DNA of 64,000 nucleotides from Rhizobium sp. (GCA_019459285.1 JAIBEL010000048.1:1-64000), one strand, 5' to 3'; positions 36,297 to 44,896 are shown, counted from the stretch's first letter. The notes: generated by a model from the sequence alone, not told the origin. Translations and numbers: made by a program.

Positions 36297-36670
36297 GTTC
36301 GCCCTGAGCCCTTCGACGCTGCTCTGGACAGGCTTGTCGAAGGGTGAATGGTCAGGGACGTAAGGTACTCACGGCCTTCGACAGGCTCAGGCCGAACGGT
36401 GGAGGGAGGCGCGGGATTGAAGCCTTCTACAGGTCTATCCTGAGCGCAGTCGAAGGGCTCGGGCCGAACGGTGGGGGACTGGACGTATCCAGAATTCGTT
36501 TGAGTCGAACCATCCAGCCCGAATACCGTTCGCCCTGAGCTTGTCGAAGGGTATGCAGCCATCCGCGCGACACGCTCCAATCCTGATCCCGTTCGCCCTG
36601 AGCTTGTCGAAGGGTAAATAGTCAGGGACGTAGGGTACTCATGGCCTTCGACAGGCTCAGGCCGAACGGT
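36297..36670. repeat. cluster of six REP-like palindromic repeats
   Basis: Copies of the CCGTTCGCCCTGAGC...GTCGAAGGG repeat in both orientations at about 36297-36347, 36375-36400, 36423-36472, 36526-36551, 36588-36615 and 36645-36670. Neighbouring copies in opposite orientation can form hairpins. Two larger blocks are near-duplicates (GTCAGGGACGTA.GGTACTCA followed by the inverted copy, at 36353-36400 and 36621-36670). The stretch 36239-36723 holds no gene; translated, the repeats read PSTSSGRT and VRPEPVEG. Confidence 0.9.
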
Positions 36671-36723
36671 GGGGGGCTTGCCCCCCTGCCTGCCTGCCTG
36701 GCCTTTATGCAGCGCAATCCGCC

Positions 36724-37383
36724 TCACCAGAAACTCCAGTGGCCCGTGGTCACCACATAGGCACCTAGCGCACCGTTGGTGACGCTGTGCGCAATGATCG
36801 GCGCCCACAGGTTGCGAGTACGGATATACAGCCAGCCATACGCCAGCCCGGCAACCAGGCCGGCTAGCCATTGCAGGTGTTCGACGGCAAACAGCGCACT
36901 GGCGACAAGCAGCGCCTTGAAACCGATCTGCGCCGGGTCGAGTGTCAGAAAGTCAGACTGTTTCACCCAGCGCTGCAGGAACGAGCGCCAGAACAGTTCT
37001 TCCATGATCGGCACCACCAAGGCTGCGCCCGCGATGCGGTATGCCACCAGCAGCCAGTCGATGCGGCCGGTTTCGTCCGTGGGGTTGTAGCCCTTGCCCG
37101 CCTCGCCCATCAGCATCCAGGCAGCGTCGAGGTTGACCCACAGCACCAGCACGCCGAAGCCGACTGCCAGCGCCAACAGCAGATGTCTGAACGGCAGGCC
37201 ATACGACCGGAGTTCGGTGTAATGGCGCCACAGCACCGCCAGCGCCAAGGCAACCAGCCCGGCTTTCACCGGATAAAGCCAGCGCACGTCGAAGCCGGGC
37301 GCCCAGCCGGGCAGCAGGCTTTCCAGCACAAGCAAGGCGATATACAACCCGAATGGCAGGCTGCGAACGAAAATGGGGACCAT
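36724..37383 (-). CDS. CAAX prenyl protease-related (CPBP) protein of the exosortase locus
   Basis: A 219-residue membrane protein with about six to seven helices and the CPBP/Abi motifs: EELFWRSFLQRW (EExxxR, about residue 140), FAVEHLQW (FxxxH) and IIAHSVTN. These residues form the glutamate protease active site of Rce1-type enzymes. Such a CAAX-related protein is a recurrent partner in exosortase/EPS loci and may process or help sort surface proteins. The start at 37383 lacks a clear ribosome binding site. Confidence 0.88.
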   Translation of the reverse strand: MVPIFVRSLPFGLYIALLVLESLLPGWAPGFDVRWLYPVKAGLVALALAVLWRHYTELRSYGLPFRHLLLALAVGFGVLVLWVNLDAAWMLMGEAGKGYNPTDETGRIDWLLVAYRIAGAALVVPIMEELFWRSFLQRWVKQSDFLTLDPAQIGFKALLVASALFAVEHLQWLAGLVAGLAYGWLYIRTRNLWAPIIAHSVTNGALGAYVVTTGHWSFW

Positions 37384-37396
37384 AGGGAGGCAGGTT

Positions 37397-37486
37397 CAAG
37401 TTACAAGTTGCAAGTCACAAGAAAGCAGCGAGTGGCTTCACCACACGCTGTCTTGCATCTTGCAACCTGAATCTTGTAACTGTTGC
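37397..37486. repeat. two degenerate heptamer arrays (CAAGTNN and CTTGNAN)
   Basis: CAAGTTA, CAAGTTG, CAAGTCA, CAAGAAA at 37397-37424 and CTTGCAT, CTTGCAA, CCTGAAT, CTTGTAA, CTGTTGC at 37452-37486. The two are roughly complementary and lie in the 102-base gap between epsD and the CAAX gene, so the transcript could form a stem. Similar units occur at 7398-7418. Confidence 0.6.
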
Positions 37487-38448
37487 TACTTCAGGCCGGA
37501 GACGCCCTTGCTGATCGCATCGGCGTCAGCAGCAGGTGCGGCTGGGGTTGCAGCCGATTCGGCAGGCGCTGCCGGAGTGGCATCCGCAGCCGGTGCTTCC
37601 TTGCCGGCATCGGCAAACTCACCCACGTATTCGATCTTGGCTTCTGCCTTCACCTTGTCGAGTTCGGCCTTGGCCGCCTTCTGGCGCGCCTCGTTTTGCA
37701 GCAGGCGTGCGATGGCCGGCTTGGCCTGCTCCAGCGTCACAGGCTGAACCTGCGAATCCGCCAACACAATCACCAGCAGGCCTTCCGGCGTATTCACGAT
37801 CATCGCCTGGCCATCGGGCATTTCAGCCAGTTTGGGCAGGATCGCCTGCGGCAATTGCTCGGCGGGTTTCACACCCTGCGATGCCTGCACCGGATATTTT
37901 TCGTCTTTCAGCCAGGCCACAAAATCGTTCAGCGTTTTGGAGTCGGCCAGCTGTTTGCGAATCGCCTCCTGTTTTTCTTTGGGCGCCTTGATCGAGAGTT
38001 CCTGCAGGCGGTATATCTTGCGTTTGGTGAACAGTTCAGGATGCTTGTTGAAGTAATCCGTCACCTCGGCATCGGTCGGCTCTGCCGGCGTGCCCAGCTT
38101 ACGGGTCATATAGACTTCAGCCATGATCTGGCGACGCGCCGCATCCAGCGCCTGCACCACGACAGGATCGCGATCCAGTTTTTCCGACTGCGCCTTCTGC
38201 GCCAGCACTTCCTGGTCGACCAGGTTACGGATCACCTGCAGCGAAGCCGCCTTGGACTGGTCCTTGTCGAGATTGGGAATGCGCTGCAGCGCGTAGTTCA
38301 CTTGCGACACCGTCAGTTCGGTGCCGTTGACCTTGGCCGCCACCTGGGTGGGCTTGCCCTCCTCTGCCGCCCCGTCTTTCTTGTCGCCGCAGCCTGCTAT
38401 CAAGGCAACGATCAGCAACGGGAGATACAGCTTCTTCAAACCATGCAT
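37486..38448 (-). CDS. epsD: EpsD-family peptidyl-prolyl isomerase lipoprotein
   Basis: A 320-residue SurA/PpiC-like protein. A lipoprotein signal ends with VALIAGC (lipid-bearing Cys near residue 20); helices of the chaperone part follow (LTVSQVNYALQRIP, LQVIRNLVDQEVLAQKA), then a reduced parvulin-like domain and an Ala/Pro-rich tail (residues about 280-320). EpsD proteins are found only with this type of EPS cluster and probably fold EpsL or other outer-membrane parts. AGAGGAAAA precedes the ATG. Confidence 0.9.
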   Translation of the reverse strand: MHGLKKLYLPLLIVALIAGCGDKKDGAAEEGKPTQVAAKVNGTELTVSQVNYALQRIPNLDKDQSKAASLQVIRNLVDQEVLAQKAQSEKLDRDPVVVQALDAARRQIMAEVYMTRKLGTPAEPTDAEVTDYFNKHPELFTKRKIYRLQELSIKAPKEKQEAIRKQLADSKTLNDFVAWLKDEKYPVQASQGVKPAEQLPQAILPKLAEMPDGQAMIVNTPEGLLVIVLADSQVQPVTLEQAKPAIARLLQNEARQKAAKAELDKVKAEAKIEYVGEFADAGKEAPAADATPAAPAESAATPAAPAADADAISKGVSGLK

Positions 38449-38645
38449 GTTGGTTTTCCTCTTAGTCCGGATTATTGGAAATTATGTGGTACGAATGTTA
38501 CAGCAACACGTTGCCGGATGGCATAAGGCCAATCACACGCAAGGTACTTAAAAACGCCAAAAAATTTGAATGCATAGTGCATGCGATTTTATGCAGGTTT
38601 CACGTCAGACTTAATGATTGCTTCGCATTTTCAGACAAATCTGAC

Positions 38646-38671
38646 AAAAAAGCCGGGGAACTCCCCGGCTT
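38646..38671 (-). terminator. rho-independent terminator of the 38693-40588 gene
   Basis: Minus strand: AGCCGGGGA-GTT-CCCCGGCT followed by a T run (complement of 38651-38646), 22 bases beyond the stop codon. Confidence 0.9.
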
Positions 38672-38692
38672 GGCATCTCAGATAATCCGTGA

Positions 38693-40588
38693 TCAGAATT
38701 TCACTGCTACGCCCGCAGTCAGCAGGTCGATGTTCAAATCTTTTCTGTCAAAACGCTCCCAATCAGCGCGCAGATCCAGGTTATCGAACAACGCATAGCT
38801 GACACCCACGCCATAGTAGGGCTCGTATCCGTCATCACCTTTGGTCACCGAAGTGTTTGTATTCAACTGGGTCTTGACGTCGCTGAGCATGTAAGCCGCA
38901 CCCAACCGGCCGGTCACTGAAAACTTGCCGGTCACAGGGAGCGTTCCAACAACCGCCAGCGTCCAGGCGTCGGTGTCAACGTTGGTCAGGTAGGTATTGG
39001 CGCCTTTGGTCGACTTATTCGACATGTCGTTCAGATTCGCGTAACCGCCCTCTACGCCAAGGTACTTGTTGAACTGATAGCCTGTGTAGGCTTTCCATCC
39101 CTCTGTGCGGTTGTTACTCGAAACCGGGGTGGCACCAGACGCGACCTCTGCATCGATATATGAACTGACATCGCGATACTGCGACTGCCCAAAGCCCAAG
39201 CCGGCGTACCAGCCATCGAAATTGATGCCTGCCCAGTCGCCATTACCATATTCTTCCTGTGAGTGCGGCCCGGGGTCCAGTACCCAGCCCAAACTCATAG
39301 CGAATAGATTTTGGTGCATGTCTATTTCAACTCCACCGAGGATGTTCTGATTGTTAAGGACATGTTGACTATGAGAAGCCGCGTACAGATACGTCCCTGT
39401 CACCTCAAGATTTTCATTGGCCTTGTATGTGAAACCCACTGAGTAATGCTTTTCAACGGTAGCTGGCGCTAGCGTATTAAATGTGAGTTGGTCGTTGGGA
39501 ATTGGACTCTTGCCATAGTTGTACCCAGCGCGAACCTGAAGCCGTTGATTAATTCCATATTGCACCCCCAACTTATATACAGTCTGGTTATTCCATCCAA
39601 AACCCATACCGTTGTCTAAACCAAGATTCTTGGAATGATCCTGGATAGCAGGTATCCCAAGGGACGTATAGGGCGTACCTGGTCCCCTGTTACCGACTGA
39701 AGCAACGTCGTGGTAATTAATGCGAAACACATCGGCAGCAATCACGATATTTTTCTTGGGCTTAAAGGCAATGCCTATGCCATAGTTTTCTGGAATATCG
39801 AAATCACCTTGTTCAGCAAACAGGCCGCGATATTTATCAAACTTGGTCATGTAGGTTCTGGATGTGTATGCCAAACCCAATGTGACTTTGTCATTGAGAA
39901 AATTACCTAACCAGCCAACTTTCAAACCAGCGCCGTAGCTGTAATCAAAACCCTGATTGGTCATATGACCATCATCGGAACTAATAGCAAACTGGGTAAA
40001 GGCATCCAATCCATATGCCCTGAATCGGGTCTCAGCCAGATTCAGCGAGACACCAATTGCATGATGCTCGTTAACCTTGTACCCCACAGTAATAGGCACA
40101 ATTAGCTGCATCATATCCACACCGAGCTTGTGATCTCTGGGCGGCGTATTGTCGAAAAACGAGAAAAAGTTGTCAGAATAGTTGGTGTTCATCCCGCCAT
40201 TTCCGACAACCGCAAAGCCAACATGAAGATTATCCGTAAGCGGCATGGTCATACCCATTTCAGGCATGATGAAATATTTACTGTCGCTTTCCACGGAACC
40301 ATGAAAAGCCCCGCCGAAAACAGCAGCTTGGCCTACATCAGAACCTACTGCGGCATGTCGTTCAGGATTGAAAATCCCGAAGCCCAGATCGGCCCGCATT
40401 CCAGTGTTTACAATGTTGGCCGGATTGGAGGCTATTGATAAGGAATCACGGCCATAAGCAATGCCGACGCCACCCATACCCTGCGAGCGAAAGCCATTTC
40501 CTGGCAAAAAATAGCCATTCGTTGCATAGGCTGGGAAAGCTGCCATGCAGGCAGCGACCAGCGCAGCATATTTCAGTGAGAAACGCAT
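38693..40588 (-). CDS. outer-membrane protein with FadL-like and OmpA-like barrels
   Basis: A 631-residue outer-membrane protein. Signal peptide (MRFSLKYAALVAACMAAFPA, cleavage after YA-T near residue 22). Residues about 23-435 match the OmpP1/FadL/TodX hydrophobic-compound channel family: the N-terminal hatch TNGYFLPGNGFRSQGMGGVG, SLSIASNPANIV and the final strand NLFAMSLGWVLDPG. From about residue 445 to 631 a second barrel of the OmpA-N/OmpW class follows (GWYAGLGFGQSQY, GWKAYTGYQFNKYLGVEGGY, DNLDLRADWERFD, terminal Phe). A single chain with both barrels is unusual. It has its own terminator and lies between epsD and the first PEP-CTERM gene. GGAGGAG precedes the ATG. Confidence 0.82.
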   Translation of the reverse strand: MRFSLKYAALVAACMAAFPAYATNGYFLPGNGFRSQGMGGVGIAYGRDSLSIASNPANIVNTGMRADLGFGIFNPERHAAVGSDVGQAAVFGGAFHGSVESDSKYFIMPEMGMTMPLTDNLHVGFAVVGNGGMNTNYSDNFFSFFDNTPPRDHKLGVDMMQLIVPITVGYKVNEHHAIGVSLNLAETRFRAYGLDAFTQFAISSDDGHMTNQGFDYSYGAGLKVGWLGNFLNDKVTLGLAYTSRTYMTKFDKYRGLFAEQGDFDIPENYGIGIAFKPKKNIVIAADVFRINYHDVASVGNRGPGTPYTSLGIPAIQDHSKNLGLDNGMGFGWNNQTVYKLGVQYGINQRLQVRAGYNYGKSPIPNDQLTFNTLAPATVEKHYSVGFTYKANENLEVTGTYLYAASHSQHVLNNQNILGGVEIDMHQNLFAMSLGWVLDPGPHSQEEYGNGDWAGINFDGWYAGLGFGQSQYRDVSSYIDAEVASGATPVSSNNRTEGWKAYTGYQFNKYLGVEGGYANLNDMSNKSTKGANTYLTNVDTDAWTLAVVGTLPVTGKFSVTGRLGAAYMLSDVKTQLNTNTSVTKGDDGYEPYYGVGVSYALFDNLDLRADWERFDRKDLNIDLLTAGVAVKF

Positions 40589-40620
40589 AATCTCCTCCGG
40601 GAAGTCTTATTAAAATATGT

Positions 40621-40636
40621 GGAAGTGTTCACTTCC
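40621..40636. promoter_or_regulatory. palindrome upstream of the FadL/OmpA gene
   Basis: GGAAGTG-TT-CACTTCC, a perfect 7-base inverted repeat 33 bases before the ATG at 40588, in the position of an operator. An additional short inverted repeat GCTCT-AAAAAC-AGAGC (40637-40652) follows. The binding protein is unknown. Confidence 0.4.
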
Positions 40637-40743
40637 GCTCTAAAAACAGAGCGATATTACCAGCGCCCACGAAGGGGTAAGGATAAACAGGAATCACAAA
40701 AACCGACTTGTTACCTAAACCCCACAAATTCCGGGACCAAACA

Positions 40744-40777
40744 AACAATACGGCGGGAGTTTCCCCGCCGTATTGTT
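40744..40777 (-). terminator. terminator of the first PEP-CTERM gene
   Basis: A perfect 14-base stem (AACAATACGGCGGG with its complement) around a six-base loop, followed on the minus strand by TTTGTTTGG. It lies 57 bases after the stop of the 40834-41631 gene. Confidence 0.85.
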
Positions 40778-40833
40778 CATTGCTTAGGCCTGTGAGGCCG
40801 GGGCGATCAAAGCGGCTTTACAGCCACAATCAA

Positions 40834-41631
40834 TCAGGCCACCAGCTTGCGGCGGCGGACGGCAAAACCAACCAGGCCTAAACCGGCCAGCATCATGCCG
40901 TAGGTGGAAGCCTCGGGAACGGGGGCAGCCGTCGTCAATGCCACATTACCGTCGTAGTTCCACTGCGCAGTCCAACCAGAGAAACCAGCCGCATCCGGAT
41001 CTTCCGCAACGGTGATCAGGTGCTCGGCCGTCATGTTGAACGCGCCACCCGCACCGACGATCTTGCCGTTAAAGGTGACATTGGCCATGGGGAACCGCGA
41101 ACCACCCCAATGCGCTTCTGCCAAAGGCATGGCGATACTGAACGTATCCCCAATGCTGGCAACACCATCACTCAAACCGCCCCAAGCGACCGAAGCCGGG
41201 GTCAGACCCGAAGTATTGCCCGCGTACGGTGCCAGGAAACCGAAAATCGGGCCAAAGAAGGAAGCACCCTGATCCAGACCAGGACAGCCGCCTGCCGTGC
41301 AGTGCGTGCTGCTTGCAGCTCCACCAACAACCCCAGTACCGGCCACGCCCGTCATTTGAGTGGCATCAAATGACCAGACCTCACCCCCATTAATGGTACT
41401 TTTCTGGCCGCCGCCACCTACAGCATTTGCGGGGCTAATCATGCGGAACTCATTGCCGGCCCCGAAGCCACTGGCGGCAGCGCCCGTATTGCCAAATTGG
41501 CCACTGGTGAAGCTAGCGCTACCAAGGCCATTGACAAATGTAAACGCTCCAGAGCTAACCGCCGCCTGAGCGGAAAAAGCAGCCGCCGACAGCATCAGAC
41601 CTGCAGCAATTTTAGTCATTGTGAATTTCAT
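40834..41631 (-). CDS. PEP-CTERM sorting domain protein
   Basis: A 265-residue secreted protein. Signal peptide at residues 1-24 (MKFTMTKIAAGLMLSAAAFS), a Gly/Ser/Ala-rich body, and a C-terminal sorting signal: VPEAST, the hydrophobic YGMMLAGLGLVGFAV and the basic RRRK tail, the substrate pattern for exosortase. A pair of cysteines (HCTAGGC, near residue 125) is the only Cys-containing spot. GAGGAG lies ten bases before the ATG at 41631, and a sigma-54 promoter lies 113 bases upstream. Function in the matrix or surface is inferred. Confidence 0.9.
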   Translation of the reverse strand: MKFTMTKIAAGLMLSAAAFSAQAAVSSGAFTFVNGLGSASFTSGQFGNTGAAASGFGAGNEFRMISPANAVGGGGQKSTINGGEVWSFDATQMTGVAGTGVVGGAASSTHCTAGGCPGLDQGASFFGPIFGFLAPYAGNTSGLTPASVAWGGLSDGVASIGDTFSIAMPLAEAHWGGSRFPMANVTFNGKIVGAGGAFNMTAEHLITVAEDPDAAGFSGWTAQWNYDGNVALTTAAPVPEASTYGMMLAGLGLVGFAVRRRKLVA

Positions 41632-41743
41632 TTTATAAATCTCCTCATGTAGATTAAGTATCGATCGATCAAACAACTACATCCTCCTGCCACACGGTGT
41701 AATACTCTTCACCGAATAATGCCCTTAGCGGCGACTCTCACTT

Positions 41744-41759
41744 AGCAATGCCCATTCCA
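41744..41759 (-). promoter_or_regulatory. sigma-54 promoter of the first PEP-CTERM gene
   Basis: Minus strand TGGAATGGGCATTGCT: GG and GC separated by exactly ten bases, with the TTGCT of the -12 element intact. It matches TGGCACG-N4-TTGCW in most positions. Start of transcription would be near 41732, giving a leader of about 100 bases. Confidence 0.7.
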
Positions 41760-42341
41760 GCTTTGAGTCATATTTACTTATGGACTTAACAATCAAGCAT
41801 TTAAGATTTGAATTTAGTTGTTTTTGGTAGGCATCCTGGTAGGTTCGAACCAGTCGTGTAAAAAATTCCGACAAATTTTTTAATCAGGAATGAAGGAAAG
41901 CATCTCAAATAACACGAACAGACCAGGTTAATCAGAAAAAACATGTAATTGTACTTTAAAATCAATGTGTTAACTAAAAACAAACGGCCAATCGTTATGT
42001 GTAAAATTTATCGACAAATACATATTGATTAGTATTTCTGATGTGTCAATAAAATAAACTTGTACGTTATTTCAACCAAGCCTTACGTGTAAGTCGATCC
42101 GCGCGCTCTTTCACAGACGGAGTCAGACTCGATATATCGCCCCCTGTGCTTGGCAAGGCAATGCGCCACTTCGCTTCCAAGTCGGATACTGCCGGCCATT
42201 CCATGAAAGCACCGCCCCATCCGGGGATTCGTGATTTGACTTTATAAAGACCGCAGATCGAGCAGCCCGAACATCAGAGCGGCCCAGCCAAGGACGTTCG
42301 GACCCGCTAATGGTCCGGGTGCGCTTTCCAGCCTGTAATCG
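41760..42341. other. 582-base intergenic stretch, AT-rich in its left part
   Basis: From 41760 to about 42065 the sequence is much richer in A and T than its surroundings and shows no supported gene. On the minus strand a frame from about 42260 to 42067 is open and reads in part IPGWGGAFMEWPAVSDLEAK, with an ATG at 42204 that would give a 45-residue product; it has no ribosome binding site and I do not recognise it. It may be the remnant of a gene. Confidence 0.35.
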
Positions 42342-43724
42342 CTAATACGCGTTCTGGTCCCGCCAGACGACAGCAATGGTCTTCCCGATGATCATGAGGT
42401 CGAATCCCAGCGACCAGTTGCGCATGTAGTCGATGTCGTACTGGACGCGGGCGCGCATCTTGTCGAGGGTTTCGGTTTCGCCGCGCAGGCCGTTGACCTG
42501 GGCCCAGCCGGTGATGCCGGGTTTAACCTTGTGGCGCAGCATGTAGCCCTTGATGAGCTTGCGGTACTGCTCGTTGTGGGCGACGGCGTGGGGACGCGGG
42601 CCGACGACGCTCATGCGGCCCTGCAGGACGTTGATGAACTGCGGCAGTTCATCGAGCGAGGTACGGCGGATGAAGGATCCGAATCGGGTGATGCGGGGAT
42701 CGCTGCGGCCGGCCTGCTTGATGGTGTCGCCATCGTCGCAGACGCGCATGGAACGGAATTTGTAGACGAGGATTTCCTGGCCGTCGAGGCCGTAGCGGCG
42801 CTGCTTGAAGATGATGGGGCCCGGGGACGACAGCTTGACGCCGACGGCCAGGATGAGCAGGACGGGCCAGATCACCAGCAGGATCAGGCTGGCGATGGCG
42901 ACGTCGCTGATGCGTTTGCCGATGCCGCTGACGCCCAGCGTGGGCGATTCGGTGAGCGCCACCACAGGCATGCCGTGGATATGATCGACTCGCGCCTGGA
43001 TCAGGTCGGACACGAAGATGTCCGGCACGAAATAGACCGACGCGGTGGTGTCGCGCAGGGCGTCGAGCAGATTCAGCGTGCGTGGCTGCGAGGCCATCGG
43101 CAAGGTGATGTAGACCAGGTCGATGCCATTGCGGTTGACGTATTCGGGGATGTCGGCCAGCCGCCCGAGCAGTTTGGCCGGGTCGGTCAGTTCGGTACGC
43201 TCGAGTGTGCGGTCGTCGAAAAAGCCGACCACGTCGACCCCCAGCGCACTGTCATTGGCAAAACGGCCGCGCAGTTCGGTTCCCAGGTGCCCGGCCCCCA
43301 CGATGAGCGCGCGACGGCGGCCGCCTTCCAGCAGCAGCAGGCGCGGCAGTATCTTGCGTACGACGCGGTGCGCCACCCACATGGCGATGGGGGTGACGAG
43401 CATCCAGGCCATCACCAGGTCGGGCGGGAAGAAATCGAGATAGCCGGTGGAATAACCGAACAGCAGGATCAGGCCGGACAGGAAAAACCACGGCATGACG
43501 ACTTCGTTCCAGAAAGCCCGCAAGGTCACTTCGGGCCATTTGCCGGGGAAGGTCAGTGTAAAGACGATGAGCGCCAGAATGGGATAAGGCCCATTGAAGG
43601 TCTCGCCGAAATAGAGTGCGCAGCCGATCAGCACCAACACGGCCACGAAGGGATCGAGCAGGATTTTGGTCAGCGATACGACGGAAAGCTGCTGCCGGAA
43701 CAGCCACTGGTTATGGTTTGTCAT
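42342..43724 (-). CDS. undecaprenyl-phosphate glucose phosphotransferase (EPS priming enzyme)
   Basis: A 460-residue polyprenyl glycosylphosphotransferase of the WcaJ type. Four N-terminal helices (residues 20-130), a Rossmann-like CoA-binding-type domain (ALIVGAGHLGTELRGRFA, about residue 140), a fifth helix near 280, and the catalytic bacterial sugar-transferase domain: FKQRRYGLDGQEILVYKFRS, RTSLDELPQFINVLQG and KPGITGWAQVNGLRGET. It loads the first sugar phosphate on undecaprenyl phosphate to begin each repeat unit. It heads the EPS block in transcription order; upstream lies only a repeat-containing gap. Confidence 0.93.
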   Translation of the reverse strand: MTNHNQWLFRQQLSVVSLTKILLDPFVAVLVLIGCALYFGETFNGPYPILALIVFTLTFPGKWPEVTLRAFWNEVVMPWFFLSGLILLFGYSTGYLDFFPPDLVMAWMLVTPIAMWVAHRVVRKILPRLLLLEGGRRRALIVGAGHLGTELRGRFANDSALGVDVVGFFDDRTLERTELTDPAKLLGRLADIPEYVNRNGIDLVYITLPMASQPRTLNLLDALRDTTASVYFVPDIFVSDLIQARVDHIHGMPVVALTESPTLGVSGIGKRISDVAIASLILLVIWPVLLILAVGVKLSSPGPIIFKQRRYGLDGQEILVYKFRSMRVCDDGDTIKQAGRSDPRITRFGSFIRRTSLDELPQFINVLQGRMSVVGPRPHAVAHNEQYRKLIKGYMLRHKVKPGITGWAQVNGLRGETETLDKMRARVQYDIDYMRNWSLGFDLMIIGKTIAVVWRDQNAY

Positions 43725-43910
43725 TATTCCAAATGCTTAGCGTCGATGCGTGTGTCCCGGGGGCAGACAAGCGTGTCATTATCAGGCGGCCCGCCGGCTA
43801 ATGCCAGGGCAGGCGCATTGTTCAACCAACAAAAGTAACGGGCCAATGTTGCCGGAACTTGAAACTGCACGGCCCTTCTCGCCCTATGTCACGATATTGC
43901 CCGCGCGTAA

Positions 43911-44022
43911 AGGAAACGCTGAACAAGTTGGTTTGCTGTGTGGTTCGACAAGCTCACCACGAACGCAATCAAACAGTTGCCGTTCGTCCTGAGCTTGTCG
44001 AAGGACTTGTTCAGCATTTCCT
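43911..44022. mobile_element. MITE-like element with REP core
   Basis: A 112-base unit bounded by AGGAAACGCTGAACAAGT and its inverted partner ACTTGTTCAGCATTTCCT (17 of 18 positions match). Inside are two oppositely oriented REP-like copies (43941-43965 and 43980-44005). No coding capacity. A miniature inverted-repeat element mobilised in trans is the likely explanation; clear target duplications are not seen. The rest of the gap 43725-44083 holds only leader and terminator. Confidence 0.65.
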
Positions 44023-44035
44023 AAAGTATCTTCAA

Positions 44036-44061
44036 TGAAAACGGCTTCCTTGCGGAAGCCG
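44036..44061 (-). terminator. terminator of the second PEP-CTERM gene
   Basis: CGGCTTCC-TTGC-GGAAGCCG with a T run on the minus strand (complement of 44041-44038), 23 bases past the stop at 44084. Confidence 0.85.
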
Positions 44062-44083
44062 CGAGCCGGAAGCAACGCAGCAA

Positions 44084-44896
44084 TCAAACGGACAGGCGTG
44101 CGTTGCGCCGGGCCATGAAGCCGACGAGCGCAAGACCGGCCAGCATCATGGCATAGGTTTTGGCTTCGGGGACCGCCAGCGCAATATACCCGTCCGCCGC
44201 GTACTTGAGATCGCCCGAAGCTACGCTGTTGCCCATTACGCTGGTGATCGGGTTCAGGAAGCTGGCGTCATAAGGGTTGTTCATTTGGAGCGTGAAGACC
44301 CCACCGCCCGATGCGATCGTTGGAGGCTGGTACACGGCAGCATTGAAGCTCGTGACGGCGATCGTGATATTGGTCACGCCCAGCGAGAAGCCGGGGTCGG
44401 CAACTCCGGTCCCGCCGATGATGTTGCCGGTCAGAATCGCGTCGCCATCGGTAAACCCCGTATCCGTATTGAAATTGCGGTTCGGGTTGGTATCCAGATA
44501 AATCGCGAAACTGCCGCCCGTGACGCTGATCGCGCCGGCGGCCGTCACGCTCTCGGTAAAGCTGGCCACCGCGGTCAATTCATAAGTCGAATTGAGATTG
44601 GGCGCTGCCGCCACCGTTCCGGCCAGTTCATGGTTGGTGATGAAGGATTGGTAAAACCCATTGAAGCTTGAAACCAGGTTTGACCCCGACCCCGTCGTTC
44701 CGGTTGATTTCAGGAGCACGACGCCGGATCCCGCGTCATAGGTGTCGAACGGACCCACCACATCCTCATCCCCGATGCTGCCGGGGGCCTGCGTGTAATC
44801 GGCCGTCCCCGCCCAGTTGGATGCCGCCTGGGCGGTATGCATCCCCATCCCGGACACGGCCAATAGTGCAACCGCCAAAACTTTCATATGCCTCAT
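44084..44896 (-). CDS. PEP-CTERM sorting domain protein
   Basis: A 270-residue secreted protein with a signal peptide (MRHMKVLAVALLAVSGMG, cleavage near residue 25) and a C-terminal exosortase signal: VPEAKT, YAMMLAGLALVGFMA, RRNAR. The body is rich in Thr, Ser, Gly and Asn, beta-strand-like and free of cysteine. GGAGGAGAG precedes the ATG at 44896; a sigma-54 promoter is 106 bases upstream. It sits upstream of the priming transferase, separated by a terminator and a MITE-like element. Confidence 0.9.
   Translation of the reverse strand: MRHMKVLAVALLAVSGMGMHTAQAASNWAGTADYTQAPGSIGDEDVVGPFDTYDAGSGVVLLKSTGTTGSGSNLVSSFNGFYQSFITNHELAGTVAAAPNLNSTYELTAVASFTESVTAAGAISVTGGSFAIYLDTNPNRNFNTDTGFTDGDAILTGNIIGGTGVADPGFSLGVTNITIAVTSFNAAVYQPPTIASGGGVFTLQMNNPYDASFLNPITSVMGNSVASGDLKYAADGYIALAVPEAKTYAMMLAGLALVGFMARRNARLSV

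Noticed and set aside
36239-36871. 211-residue N-terminal extension of EpsL
   Set aside because: It translates REP-like repeats and the antisense of the CAAX gene end; a signal peptide begins only near 36238.
41801-41983. 60-residue minus-strand hydrophobic frame
   Set aside because: It lies in AT-rich intergenic DNA without a ribosome binding site; hydrophobic residues follow from T-rich codons.
42531-43838. 435-residue plus-strand frame opposite the priming transferase
   Set aside because: Asp/Gln-rich shadow; the minus-strand enzyme has all family motifs.
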